Below, piece by piece: positions 7,584-15,271 of a stretch of DNA of 57,541 bases. Each line of letters opens with the position of its first letter. The first letter of the stretch is position 1. Both the position numbers and the translations under genes were made by a program. The notes beneath the pieces were generated by a model. It saw nothing but the letters and a program-made list of their open reading frames with translations. It searched no databases and had not been told where the DNA came from. Source of the stretch: Fibrobacter sp. (GTDB taxonomy: Bacteria; Fibrobacterota; Fibrobacteria; Fibrobacterales; Fibrobacteraceae); the NCBI GenBank assembly GCA_017475045.1, contig JAFVGH010000102.1, positions 1 through 57,541 of the forward strand, written 5' to 3'.

Positions 7584-8860
7584 TGCGCTTTGCGGGGTTT
7601 AAATTTGGGTCTTTGTTTGCTGTGGCTTGTGCGGTCATGGCCTTTGTGGCGTGTTCTAATGACGATGACAAATCTGTGGCGGGCATCGAAATTGGCAATC
7701 CGTCTCTTGCTTTTACGGCGGATTTCTCTGTGGATTACTCTCAGGTTACGACCAATTCTCTCTCCAAGACTGCCGCTGCCAAGGATGAACCGCTGTTGCT
7801 GGACTCCTTCGCCCTGGATTTCTTTGAGGTCCGTTCCTACTCCAGCTACTATGTGGCTGTGAATATTGATATGTCGAAGGGTCTTCGGCTGTGGCCCGGC
7901 GAGGATCTTGCGGATTCCTCCTTGAGGGTGTCCTTTACCGATGCTGACTTAGTGGAAGAACCCTTCAAGAACATAGACCTGGAAGACGAAGGGTACTTGA
8001 AGGAGATGGGTGTTTCGTTCAGACCCGTCAAGGAAATGCCTAAGGTTTACGGCAAACTTCTGCTTAACGGCAAGTACGTGCCTGTGCAGTATTCTTTGTC
8101 TTGGCTGGAGCAGTTTGAACTCCGTTACCACTATTCCCAGATAGAAAAGGTGTCGGATAGCATTGCCAACCTGTCCGTGGTGTTCTATCCTCGCTATTTT
8201 GTGGATGGGGTGGACTTCTCTAATGTGGAAATGGCCGATGACGGTGTCATCTATTTGGATGCAACTCACAATGCCGAAATTTGGACGGCCTTGAACAAGC
8301 AGTTCATTTCTAGCTTCAGGCCTCTTCGCTATGGTTATGCCAATACGGATGGTGGTATTGAAGAAGCCTACGTCCTGGATATCTGGGAAGGAATCATCGG
8401 GGCGATGAGCGACAATACTATCAAGAACGGTGATTTTTCCAGGGGCTTCTACAGCTGGATCGTTTTTGACCAGTTCGGTGGAGAGTCCAAGGCTTCTGTG
8501 GAAGAGGAAAGCAACGGTGGTCGTTACGCTAAGATTCAGGTGACTGAAGGTGGCAAGTATTCTTACAGCGTCCAGCTTATTCAGGAAAACGTGGCCTTAC
8601 TTGCCGGCAAGAAGTACAAGTGCGTGTTTACCATCTGGTCCGATGTTGAAGGTCAGATTACGGCACGAATTGGGGCTTACGATGATTATGAAACCATCGG
8701 GTTCCAGAAGCATGTAAAAATTGGGACTTCGGGTAAATCGGTGGAGATTGAATTTGTCCCGAATGAAAGCACGCCTTTTGCTAGGTTTGAACTGAATTTG
8801 GGTAGTAGGGTCAGGACCTTCTACATCAAGGATGTGAAAATTTTCCGCTTGCAGCAATAA
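7583..8860 (+). CDS. Lipoprotein with carbohydrate-binding-like C-terminus, module A
   Basis: 425 residues. The ATG at 7583 (GAGGA 5 nt upstream) is preferred to the GTG at 7580. The signal ends AFVAC and is followed by SNDDDKSVAGIEIGNP. Mature residues up to about 270 are beta-rich and unrecognised. From about 280 (NGDFSRGFYSWIVFDQFGGE) to the end the sequence looks like a CBM4/CBM11-type beta-sandwich (NGDFS...W opening, FTIWSDVEGQITARIG, ARFELNLG, IKDVKIF close). It is coupled to the TIGR02147 gene, suggesting that regulator and surface protein work together. It ends before a hairpin terminator. Confidence 0.8.
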   Translation: MRFAGFKFGSLFAVACAVMAFVACSNDDDKSVAGIEIGNPSLAFTADFSVDYSQVTTNSLSKTAAAKDEPLLLDSFALDFFEVRSYSSYYVAVNIDMSKGLRLWPGEDLADSSLRVSFTDADLVEEPFKNIDLEDEGYLKEMGVSFRPVKEMPKVYGKLLLNGKYVPVQYSLSWLEQFELRYHYSQIEKVSDSIANLSVVFYPRYFVDGVDFSNVEMADDGVIYLDATHNAEIWTALNKQFISSFRPLRYGYANTDGGIEEAYVLDIWEGIIGAMSDNTIKNGDFSRGFYSWIVFDQFGGESKASVEEESNGGRYAKIQVTEGGKYSYSVQLIQENVALLAGKKYKCVFTIWSDVEGQITARIGAYDDYETIGFQKHVKIGTSGKSVEIEFVPNESTPFARFELNLGSRVRTFYIKDVKIFRLQQ

Positions 8861-8877
8861 GGCTTCCATCTTTCGTC

Positions 8878-8908
8878 ATGGCGGCTTAAGGCCGCCATCT
8901 ATTTTTTA
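8878..8908 (+). terminator. Intrinsic terminator after module A
   Basis: ATGGCGGC/GCCGCCAT stem with a 5-nt loop, followed by CTATTTTTTAAT. Confidence 0.8.
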
Positions 8909-8965
8909 ATTCAGAAATGTAAAATTTTAAGATTCTGAATTTTTTCAGGCATGTTTTCCGAGAAA

Positions 8966-8996
8966 AAAGCGTCTATACCAGTAGACGCTTTTTTTT
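8966..8996 (+). terminator. Terminator-like hairpin abutting the comF start
   Basis: AAGCGTCTA/TAGACGCTT stem with a 6-nt loop and eight Ts, ending 10 nt before the comF ATG. It could be a leader attenuator or a second terminator of the upstream unit. Confidence 0.75.
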
Positions 8997-9006
8997 GCGA
9001 GGAAAT

Positions 9007-9723
9007 ATGTTTGAAAACTGGTCCAGTGTCGTTTTTGGAATGGAATGCCTTGGCTGTGGTTTGGTGTCGGAAAAGCTAGATCCGTGGCTGTGCCCTGATT
9101 GTCAGAGAATGTTGAGGAATCTTTCCAAAGAAACGAAATGTCCCTCGGAAGAGGTCGTCTGTCTATACCCTATGGAAAGTTTGACACGACGATTGATACA
9201 CCTGCTGAAATACCGTGCTATCCCGGGAATGGCAACCTACTTGGTGGAGCATTCTCATATTATGGGAGGCGGGAGTGGAAACTTGTTTCCGGATTACGCC
9301 AGGCCTTTATACTTTGTGCCGGTTCCCTTACACAGGGCGAGGTTTCGTGAGCGGGGGTACAACCAGGCCGAGATGATTGCCCGGGCCTTGGCATCACACA
9401 CGGGCGGTCGAGTTTGCCGGTGGCTGCGACGTTCGGTGTTTCGGGTGTCTCAGACGAAACTCACCCAAGATGAACGCCAAAGGAACGTAGCCGGAGCCTT
9501 TGAGCCTCGGTTGCCGTTGAAACTTCCTGCTTGTGGGACTGTAATTGTCGTGGATGATGTGTATACGACGGGTGCAACAACGGGAGCTTGCGTAGACGCA
9601 CTTGGGGTAGATTTCCCCTTAGATGTGAAGGTGTGTACCTTGCTTTATGATGCGCCCTTTAGCGCCACCATGGACTATGTGGCCGACTGCCAAGCTTTTA
9701 GAAATTACATTTCTAATCAATAA
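9007..9723 (+). CDS. comF: ComF family phosphoribosyltransferase-like protein
   Basis: 238 residues. The start is the ATG at 9007 behind GAGGAA; the upstream TTG (8995) lies inside the preceding T-run. The N-terminus carries a zinc-finger-like C-x-x-C pair set (CLGC, CPDC), and the C-terminus has the PRPP-binding loop VIVVDDVYTTGATTGAC typical of type I phosphoribosyltransferases. Internal ComF motifs are KYRAIPGMATYL, VPVPLHRARFRERGYNQAE and RVSQTKLTQDERQRNVAGAF. In naturally competent bacteria ComF/GntX helps DNA uptake; here no other competence genes are adjacent. A terminator-like hairpin lies just upstream. Confidence 0.9.
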   Translation: MFENWSSVVFGMECLGCGLVSEKLDPWLCPDCQRMLRNLSKETKCPSEEVVCLYPMESLTRRLIHLLKYRAIPGMATYLVEHSHIMGGGSGNLFPDYARPLYFVPVPLHRARFRERGYNQAEMIARALASHTGGRVCRWLRRSVFRVSQTKLTQDERQRNVAGAFEPRLPLKLPACGTVIVVDDVYTTGATTGACVDALGVDFPLDVKVCTLLYDAPFSATMDYVADCQAFRNYISNQ

Positions 9724-9826
9724 CTTTAATATATCGTTTCAATGAAAATTATTCATTTGACTTTATGAATTTTAGGAGGTATATTGGTAACGTAAACAAG
9801 AAAGAACTAAAACAAAGGAGTTCATC

Positions 9827-10534
9827 GTGAAAACGACAATCTTTGCTACTGCTATTATTGCTGCCGCTACCGCTTTTGCCGCCGACAACGCTCAGACCAC
9901 GACCACCGCTACCGCGCCGAAAGCGGATAAAGGCTGGACGCACTTTGTGGGTGCGGGAGTCACGGTGCCTGTTTCTAAGTACAACATTGATGACACGGAT
10001 TATTCCATGGTAAGTGGTGGTGTAAATCTCAACTACATGGGGGTTGGCAAGAGTGGCTTTGCCGTGAAAGCCTCATGGAGTGCCGGTGCGGGCTTTACGG
10101 ATGATGTCAAGTTCGATGTCGACGACGACAATACGGCTGGCACTTATACGGCTGCCGAAATTGGCGTCGGTTATGCCTTCGTGAATACGCCGGACTGGAC
10201 GGTGGCAACCCTTGCCATGGTCGGCGTCGAGGCCACCGTGTTCACCAAGGACGAGGGCAAGTACCAGCATCCGGAACTGGGCAAGGTAGACTGGACCAGG
10301 TCAGTGACGGTAGGGGCCCTTACTCTGGGCGGAGACGTGGTGGTCCGCAAGGCCCTGGGCAAGCATGCCGGAGTGTTCGCTAGTGTTGGCGGGCGCTGGG
10401 TGCCTGTGGCCGCGTCCATTAATACCAACGAGTACGAGAACGACGATGTTAGCCGTACCGACAACATCAAGTCCTCGGAAAGCGATGGCGGGTTTACGGT
10501 GGTACCGACCGTGGGTGCCATGTGGAGCTTCTAG
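9827..10534 (+). CDS. Outer-membrane beta-barrel protein, function unknown
   Basis: 235 residues starting at GTG 9827, with AAAGGAG just upstream. A signal peptide (MKTTIFATAIIAAATAFA|AD) is followed by a Thr-rich linker, then alternating hydrophobic strands with acidic turns (FDVDDDNTAG, NEYENDDVS), and a C-terminal Trp-Ser-Phe typical of the last strand recognised by the BAM complex. Probably an 8-stranded barrel. It is monocistronic, with a bidirectional terminator shared with tRNA-Ser. I do not recognise a specific family. Confidence 0.72.
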   Translation: MKTTIFATAIIAAATAFAADNAQTTTTATAPKADKGWTHFVGAGVTVPVSKYNIDDTDYSMVSGGVNLNYMGVGKSGFAVKASWSAGAGFTDDVKFDVDDDNTAGTYTAAEIGVGYAFVNTPDWTVATLAMVGVEATVFTKDEGKYQHPELGKVDWTRSVTVGALTLGGDVVVRKALGKHAGVFASVGGRWVPVAASINTNEYENDDVSRTDNIKSSESDGGFTVVPTVGAMWSF

Positions 10535-10557
10535 GGGGGGGGCTGACTTTGAACAAA

Positions 10558-10587
10558 TGAAAAAACGCCCTCATGGGGCGTTTTTTT
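10558..10587. terminator. Bidirectional terminator between barrel gene and tRNA-Ser
   Basis: AACGCCC/GGGCGTT hairpin with six or more Ts on both sides. It serves the barrel gene on the forward strand and tRNA-Ser on the reverse strand. Confidence 0.85.
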
Positions 10588-10588
10588 A

Positions 10589-10669
10589 CGGAGGAAGAGG
10601 GACTCGAACCCCCAAGCCTGACGGCGGCGGTTTTCAAGACCGCTGACTTACCAATTAGCCTATTCCTCC
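10589..10669 (-). tRNA. tRNA-Ser (TGA)
   Basis: An 81-nt class II tRNA with a short variable arm. Acceptor GGAGGAA/TTCCTCC with discriminator G, anticodon stem GCGGT/ACCGC around CTTGAAA (anticodon TGA), variable stem GCC/GGC and T-arm GTTCGAGTC. CCA is not encoded. Confidence 0.94.
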
Positions 10670-10682
10670 AAAGGGCGGGTAA

Positions 10683-10711
10683 AGAATAAAAAACTGCAGC
10701 GATGCTGTCAA
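10683..10711 (-). promoter_or_regulatory. Promoter of tRNA-Ser
   Basis: Reverse strand TTGACA (10706-10711), 17-bp spacer, TATTCT (10683-10688), 14 bp before the tRNA. Confidence 0.7.
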
Positions 10712-10720
10712 TAGTTTTTC

Positions 10721-10728
10721 TATCTTTG
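10721..10728 (+). promoter_or_regulatory. TAnnTTTG box before HD-GYP gene
   Basis: TATCTTTG, 5 nt before the ATG at 10734. No ribosome-binding site fits in between. Confidence 0.5.
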
Positions 10729-10733
10729 AGCCC

Positions 10734-11846
10734 ATGAAGGGAGAAAGCGGAGGCGATACCTTAGAATCGAGAAGAATCCTGGATCTGTTGTTCTCGTATA
10801 TGCCCAAAATTGCGGCAGAACGGAAGATGGATAACCTGCTGATTCTTATGGCCGACTTGGGCCGTTCTATGGTGTCGGCGGACCGTTGTTCCCTTTGGCT
10901 TATTGATAAAGATGCCGATGAACTCTGGACCAAAGTGGCCCATGGGGTTGATGAGCTGCGGATACCCTTGAACGCTGGTTTTGTCGGCTATTCTGTGCGG
11001 ACTGGAGAGCCTCTGCTGATAGAGGACGCCTACCAAGACCCCAGGTTTGACCGTCGGAGCGACGATAAAACCCATTATCGCACCACATCGGTACTGACAG
11101 TTCCTCTTCTAGATACGGAAGGGACGGTCATGGGTGCTTTCCAGGCTATCAACAAGCAGGGGAAATCCCAGGTTTTTTCCCGTCAGGACCTAGAACGCCT
11201 TATCCTTACGGCAGTCTATTCTGCAAAGACTGTAGAGTCTGCCCGCCTGATAGCCGAGCAGGAGGCCACCCAGCGCGAAATAATCCACATTCTGGGTGAG
11301 GCTTCTGAGTATCGTAGCCAGGAGACGGGGGACCACATCCAGCGGGTGGCCGAGATTTCTTACATTCTGGCCAAATGCTACGGTCTTTCCGAAGAGGAAG
11401 CGGAGCGGATAAGGCTTGCCACGCCTATGCACGATTTGGGCAAAATCGGCATTCCTGATTCGGTGCTGAACAAACCGGGCAGGCTTTCGGAGGTGGAGTA
11501 TGGCGTGATGAAGTCCCATTCCATCATCGGTGAAGAAATGCTCCGGACCTCTAAAAGAGAGCTTTTGCAGTTTGCGTCCTCCATTGCCGGTTCCCACCAC
11601 GAGCGTTGGGATGGCAAGGGCTACCCTAGGGGGCTTAAGGGGGAAATGATACCCCTGGCGGGCCGAATCTGCGCTGTGGCCGATGTCCTAGATGCCCTTT
11701 CCAGCCCCCGCTGCTACAAGGAGCCTTGGCCCGAGGATCAGATTCGGGCGGAATTTATGAGGCAGCGGGGGACTCAGTTCCAGCCGGAACTGGTAGATCT
11801 GTTGCTTGCCCATTGGGACGAAGTGTACGGTCCTTACCGAAATTAA
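10734..11846 (+). CDS. GAF / HD-GYP domain protein (c-di-GMP phosphodiesterase)
   Basis: 370 residues, soluble. A GAF sensor domain covers about 15-165 (DRCSLWLIDKDADELWTKVAHG, VRTGEPLLIEDAYQDPRFDR, SVLTVPLLDTEGTVMGAFQAINK). An HD-GYP domain covers about 180-365 with the metal-binding HD at about 231 (HDLGKIGIPDSVLNKPG), the HHERWDGKGYP signature and GRICAVADVLDALSS. All expected residues are present, so it should hydrolyse c-di-GMP in response to a small ligand or redox cue. It pairs functionally with the diguanylate cyclase at 17479. It has a TAnnTTTG promoter box 5 nt before the ATG. Confidence 0.93.
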   Translation: MKGESGGDTLESRRILDLLFSYMPKIAAERKMDNLLILMADLGRSMVSADRCSLWLIDKDADELWTKVAHGVDELRIPLNAGFVGYSVRTGEPLLIEDAYQDPRFDRRSDDKTHYRTTSVLTVPLLDTEGTVMGAFQAINKQGKSQVFSRQDLERLILTAVYSAKTVESARLIAEQEATQREIIHILGEASEYRSQETGDHIQRVAEISYILAKCYGLSEEEAERIRLATPMHDLGKIGIPDSVLNKPGRLSEVEYGVMKSHSIIGEEMLRTSKRELLQFASSIAGSHHERWDGKGYPRGLKGEMIPLAGRICAVADVLDALSSPRCYKEPWPEDQIRAEFMRQRGTQFQPELVDLLLAHWDEVYGPYRN

Positions 11847-11881
11847 TTTTTACAAAAAAGTGCTTTTTTGAGTAAAAAAGA

Positions 11882-11910
11882 AAAACCTCGGTCTTTGACC
11901 GAGGCTTTTC
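11882..11910 (-). terminator. Terminator of tRNA-Phe
   Basis: CCTCGGTC/GACCGAGG with a 3-nt loop. On the reverse strand it is followed by TTTTTCTTTTTT; on the forward strand only by CTTTTC, so it may act weakly for the HD-GYP gene as well. Confidence 0.85.
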
Positions 11911-11911
11911 G

Positions 11912-11984
11912 TGGTTCCGATTGGAATTGAACCAACGACACGCTGATTTTCAGTCCACTGCTCTACCAACTGAGCTACAGAACC
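11912..11984 (-). tRNA. tRNA-Phe (GAA)
   Basis: 73 nt. Acceptor GGTTCTG/CGGAACC with discriminator A, D-arm TAGCTCAGTTGGTAGAGC, anticodon loop CTGAAAA (GAA) and T-arm GTTGG/CCAAT. The anticodon stem GTGGA/TCAGC has an unusual G-A mismatch at the middle pair (29-41) and a T-G wobble next to it. CCA is not encoded. Confidence 0.9.
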
Positions 11985-11997
11985 AAATTGTAGCCCA

Positions 11998-12026
11998 AAA
12001 ATAGATGATAGTGTGAGATTTGTCAA
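11998..12026 (-). promoter_or_regulatory. Promoter of tRNA-Phe
   Basis: Reverse strand TTGACA (12021-12026), 17-bp spacer, TATTTT (11998-12003). Confidence 0.75.
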
Positions 12027-12097
12027 GGGTAAATAGAATATTACTAGCATTTTTCGGAAAAAACATATAAATTTGGGAAGAGAGAAGAGGACGTGTA

Positions 12098-14551
12098 ATG
12101 CATATTTTGGGTCGTATTTTCAAGTTATACCTTGCTTCTTTTTGCATTGTATGCTTTTTTGCCTGTTCCGACGATGGCTCCAATACAACGGTGGAGGAAG
12201 CAGGCACAGAAAATAACTCTACGGTCAATTCCGGTTCCTCAATTGCCCCAGGCGATAGTGCCGGTTATACCCGTGTAATCACCGAAAACGGTGACACCAT
12301 CTACGTGAAGGACACTGTGACTGTGTATCCGGATACCACCCTGCGTTGGATTGGTAATTCCGCTGTGCTTGTTACAGAAATTGCATCTCTCAACCTAGAT
12401 TGGTTGGACTTGGATGGCGATGATCCGTCTTGGGTTGAAGTCTATAACTCCGGTACGGTTTCTGCAAACCTGAAGGGTTGGGCTTTGGTAGAAAATCTGA
12501 AGGAACCCAGGAAGTGGATAATTGGTGATGAAGTGATCGCCGCCAAGTCGTTCCGCACCATATTCTGCGACAAGAAGAACATCCCGTCTGTGGCGGGGGT
12601 TGGCGATGGCAAGGATGCTGATGGTAAGGTGCTGCGTAGCCGCCCCCATACCAACTGGAAGATGGACAAGAAGGGCGGGACCATTTATCTGGTAGATCCG
12701 AGTAACGGAATTCGCGACTCTGTTGCTTATCCGCAGCTGGCGGCTGGTGTTAGCTGGGGTATTGTGGATGGTGGCAGCTGGAAATACTTTGCTAAGCCGA
12801 CTCCGGAAAGGCCCAATACGGAATCTACAGCTTATGACGGAATGGCGCCTACTGTAGATTTTAGCTCTGTCAAGGCCGGCTTTTATGATGGCCCGGAAGT
12901 GACGATCAACCCGCCAAGCGTAGAATCGGGTGCGACGATTCGCTGTACCACCGACGGTTCTGTGCCTACGGCCTCATCGGAGGAATTCAATTCTCCCAAG
13001 ACGTTCAGCAAGAATACGCCGTTCCGTTGCTCTGTTTTCAAGAATGGTACTCTTACCAAGGAAGTTGTTACCAAGACGATCTTTGTCGGTGAAACTGTAC
13101 GGATGCCTGTGGTGGCTGTTACTGCTGAACCGGAATTTTTGACCAACTACTACAAGCAGGGCTATGCGGGCCAGAGTCCAAACCACAATTTGCCGTTCTA
13201 TCAAGACAAGGAGTTCCCAGTACATATAGAGTACTTTGAAAAGGGGAGTAGTACTACTAATGGTCCGGCGTTTGGCGTGAATGCGGGTCTATCCTTTATG
13301 GGTAATTGGAGCCGCATGGAAGACAAGAAATCTGTGGCGATTGTGATGCGCGAAGAATACCAAGATGGCAAGATCAAGTATCCGCTGTTTGAAACCCGCA
13401 AAGAAACCGCTAGCGAGTTTAGGGGCTTTAACCTGCGCAATAACGGAAACCGTTACGTGAGCGATTACTTGGAAGACGCCATGGCCGGGGCCCTGCTGGA
13501 GGGTACCAATGTAGATTACCAGCGTAGTCGCCAAGTGGTGGTGTTCTACAATGGTAAATACTATGGCATTCATGATATGCGTGAACGCTTCAACAAACAT
13601 TACGTAGAGACAAACTATGGTATTGATGCTAATTCGGTAGAAGTCATTAAGCACCTAGGTCATGAGATAACCAGCAATACGAATTCCACAAAGAATTGGA
13701 CAGACTTGTTGGATCTTGTAAATAAGAACGATGCTGTTTCAGATGCCGATTATGCCACTGTGAAAACCATGATGGATGTGGGTAGTTTTGCTGAATATAT
13801 TGCATTTGAAATCTATATGCATAACGGCGACTGGCCGGACAACAATGTCCGTGCATGGCGTAGTCCCGATCACCCCTATAAGTTCATGGCCTATGATTTG
13901 GATCATGGTATGGACTGGACATGGAGGGTGGATGGCTTCTGGTACGATGCCGTAGATGGAACGAACATGTTCGATTGGATTGCCCAGGGCGGAAACAAGC
14001 ATGTTAATGACAATCGCAGTTTTGCCAGCATATTTAACCACTTGATCAAGAATGCAAACTTTAAACGCCTGTTTATCAACCATTCAGCGATCTTGTTCCA
14101 GAACTACGTGAACTCGGCTCGTGTCTCGGCTACTTTGGATGCTATGGCGGCGACGCTGAATAGCGATGAAACGGAAAGGGATTTGGATGAAATGAGCCGA
14201 AGGGGTTATGAAAATGCCTGTCATAAAGGCTTCGACATCCCGGGCTCCTGCATGAAAACCTGGGCAGAGGATCGTGATGGTGCCGTGATTGATGATTACA
14301 AGAAGAAATTTGGCCTGGGTGGCATGATAACCGTCAAGATCGACGTTTCTGGCAAGGGCTCGGTTCTCGTAGACGGAATGAAGCCTCCTAGTACGCCTTA
14401 TTCAGGAAAGTTCTTCTCTGGAAATCAGATGGAGCTGTCCGCTGTAGCGGCATCGGGCGCCACATTTACAGGGTGGAACGATGGTGTCAAGGACAATCCC
14501 CGTATTGTTTCGCCTACGGATGGTGCTACCTATACGGCTACATTTAAATAA
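12098..14551 (+). CDS. CotH-kinase lipoprotein with lamin-tail domain
   Basis: 817 residues. The lipoprotein signal ends CFFAC at about 24. A lamin-tail (LTD) beta-sandwich covers about 90-200 (LVTEIASLN...SWVEVYNSGTVSANLKGWAL). A chitobiase-like C-terminal domain covers about 265-325 (GATIRCTTDGSVPT). A CotH kinase domain covers about 335-700 (RGFNLRNNGNRY, YYGIHDMRERFNK, metal-binding YDLDHGMDW). A Listeria/Bacteroides-type repeat closes the protein (SGATFTGWNDG). CotH proteins phosphorylate secreted proteins, as shown for spore coat CotH; the same LTD-CotH combination is common in Fibrobacter and Bacteroidota surface proteins. TAAATTTG lies at 12068-12075, with GAAGAGGA upstream of the ATG. 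Confidence 0.88.
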   Translation: MHILGRIFKLYLASFCIVCFFACSDDGSNTTVEEAGTENNSTVNSGSSIAPGDSAGYTRVITENGDTIYVKDTVTVYPDTTLRWIGNSAVLVTEIASLNLDWLDLDGDDPSWVEVYNSGTVSANLKGWALVENLKEPRKWIIGDEVIAAKSFRTIFCDKKNIPSVAGVGDGKDADGKVLRSRPHTNWKMDKKGGTIYLVDPSNGIRDSVAYPQLAAGVSWGIVDGGSWKYFAKPTPERPNTESTAYDGMAPTVDFSSVKAGFYDGPEVTINPPSVESGATIRCTTDGSVPTASSEEFNSPKTFSKNTPFRCSVFKNGTLTKEVVTKTIFVGETVRMPVVAVTAEPEFLTNYYKQGYAGQSPNHNLPFYQDKEFPVHIEYFEKGSSTTNGPAFGVNAGLSFMGNWSRMEDKKSVAIVMREEYQDGKIKYPLFETRKETASEFRGFNLRNNGNRYVSDYLEDAMAGALLEGTNVDYQRSRQVVVFYNGKYYGIHDMRERFNKHYVETNYGIDANSVEVIKHLGHEITSNTNSTKNWTDLLDLVNKNDAVSDADYATVKTMMDVGSFAEYIAFEIYMHNGDWPDNNVRAWRSPDHPYKFMAYDLDHGMDWTWRVDGFWYDAVDGTNMFDWIAQGGNKHVNDNRSFASIFNHLIKNANFKRLFINHSAILFQNYVNSARVSATLDAMAATLNSDETERDLDEMSRRGYENACHKGFDIPGSCMKTWAEDRDGAVIDDYKKKFGLGGMITVKIDVSGKGSVLVDGMKPPSTPYSGKFFSGNQMELSAVAASGATFTGWNDGVKDNPRIVSPTDGATYTATFK

Positions 14552-14560
14552 AAGTATTTC

Positions 14561-14568
14561 TACATTTG
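14561..14568 (+). promoter_or_regulatory. TAnnTTTG box before menG
   Basis: TACATTTG, 4 nt before the GTG start at 14573. Confidence 0.45.
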
Positions 14569-14572
14569 CCAC

Positions 14573-15271
14573 GTGATTAGTCCCGTCCGCAAGATGTTTG
14601 ACGGCATAGCTTGCCGTTACGACTTTTTGAACCACTTCTTGAGCTGTGGCCAGGATATCTTGTGGCGCCGTTATTGTTGCCGCCAACTGAAAAGATTGGG
14701 TGCTGGAAGGCGCCTGCTTGACCTTTGTGGGGGTACGGGCGATTTTGCGGTAACCTACGAAAAGCTGTGCGTAAATCCCGATATGGCCGTGCTTGGAGAT
14801 TTCTCCTTCGGCATGTTGAAAGGCTCTGCCGGCAAGAAGACGGTGGCGACGCCTGTGCAACTAGACGCCATGCGTATCCCGTTTGCAGAAGCCTCCTTTG
14901 ATGTAGTGCTGAACGGCTTTGGAATGCGGAATGTTCCCGATGCCCGGGGCGCCCTGCAAGAGTCTTTTCGGGTGTTGTCCCCGGGTGGCTACTTGTGCGT
15001 CTTGGAATTTTTTGCACCGAGAAATCCGTTTAACCGGTTCTTTTACGGATGCCTTGCTCCTGTGTTTATTCCCCTGCTAGGAGCGTTCTTTAGTGGCAAG
15101 AAAGAGGCTTATGAATATTTGGTGAATTCGATTAAGCGATTCCTGCCGGTAAGGGATTTTTGCCAAATGGCAGAAACGTGTGGATTCCTGGTGGTGAAGG
15201 TAAAGAGTTTCAATGGTGGAATCTCTTATGGGGTTTTCCTGAGAAAACCTTTGGAGGGCTCCCGTGGCTAG
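14573..15271 (+). CDS. menG: Demethylmenaquinone methyltransferase (MenG/UbiE)
   Basis: 232 residues, GTG start. SAM-dependent C-methylation of demethylmenaquinone, the last step of menaquinone synthesis. UbiE/MenG signatures are VRKMFDGIACRYDFLNHFLSCGQDILWRR, the SAM loop LLDLCGGTGDF, FDVVLNGFGMRNVPD, LSPGGYLCVLEFF and YGCLAPVFIPLLGA...YEYLVNSIKRF. Its stop overlaps the ubiX start by 8 bp, so the two are coupled. Together with ubiX and ubiA (19196) it forms a quinone-tailoring set that fits a menaquinone route through a UbiX/UbiA-type prenylation and decarboxylation. Confidence 0.93.
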   Translation: MISPVRKMFDGIACRYDFLNHFLSCGQDILWRRYCCRQLKRLGAGRRLLDLCGGTGDFAVTYEKLCVNPDMAVLGDFSFGMLKGSAGKKTVATPVQLDAMRIPFAEASFDVVLNGFGMRNVPDARGALQESFRVLSPGGYLCVLEFFAPRNPFNRFFYGCLAPVFIPLLGAFFSGKKEAYEYLVNSIKRFLPVRDFCQMAETCGFLVVKVKSFNGGISYGVFLRKPLEGSRG

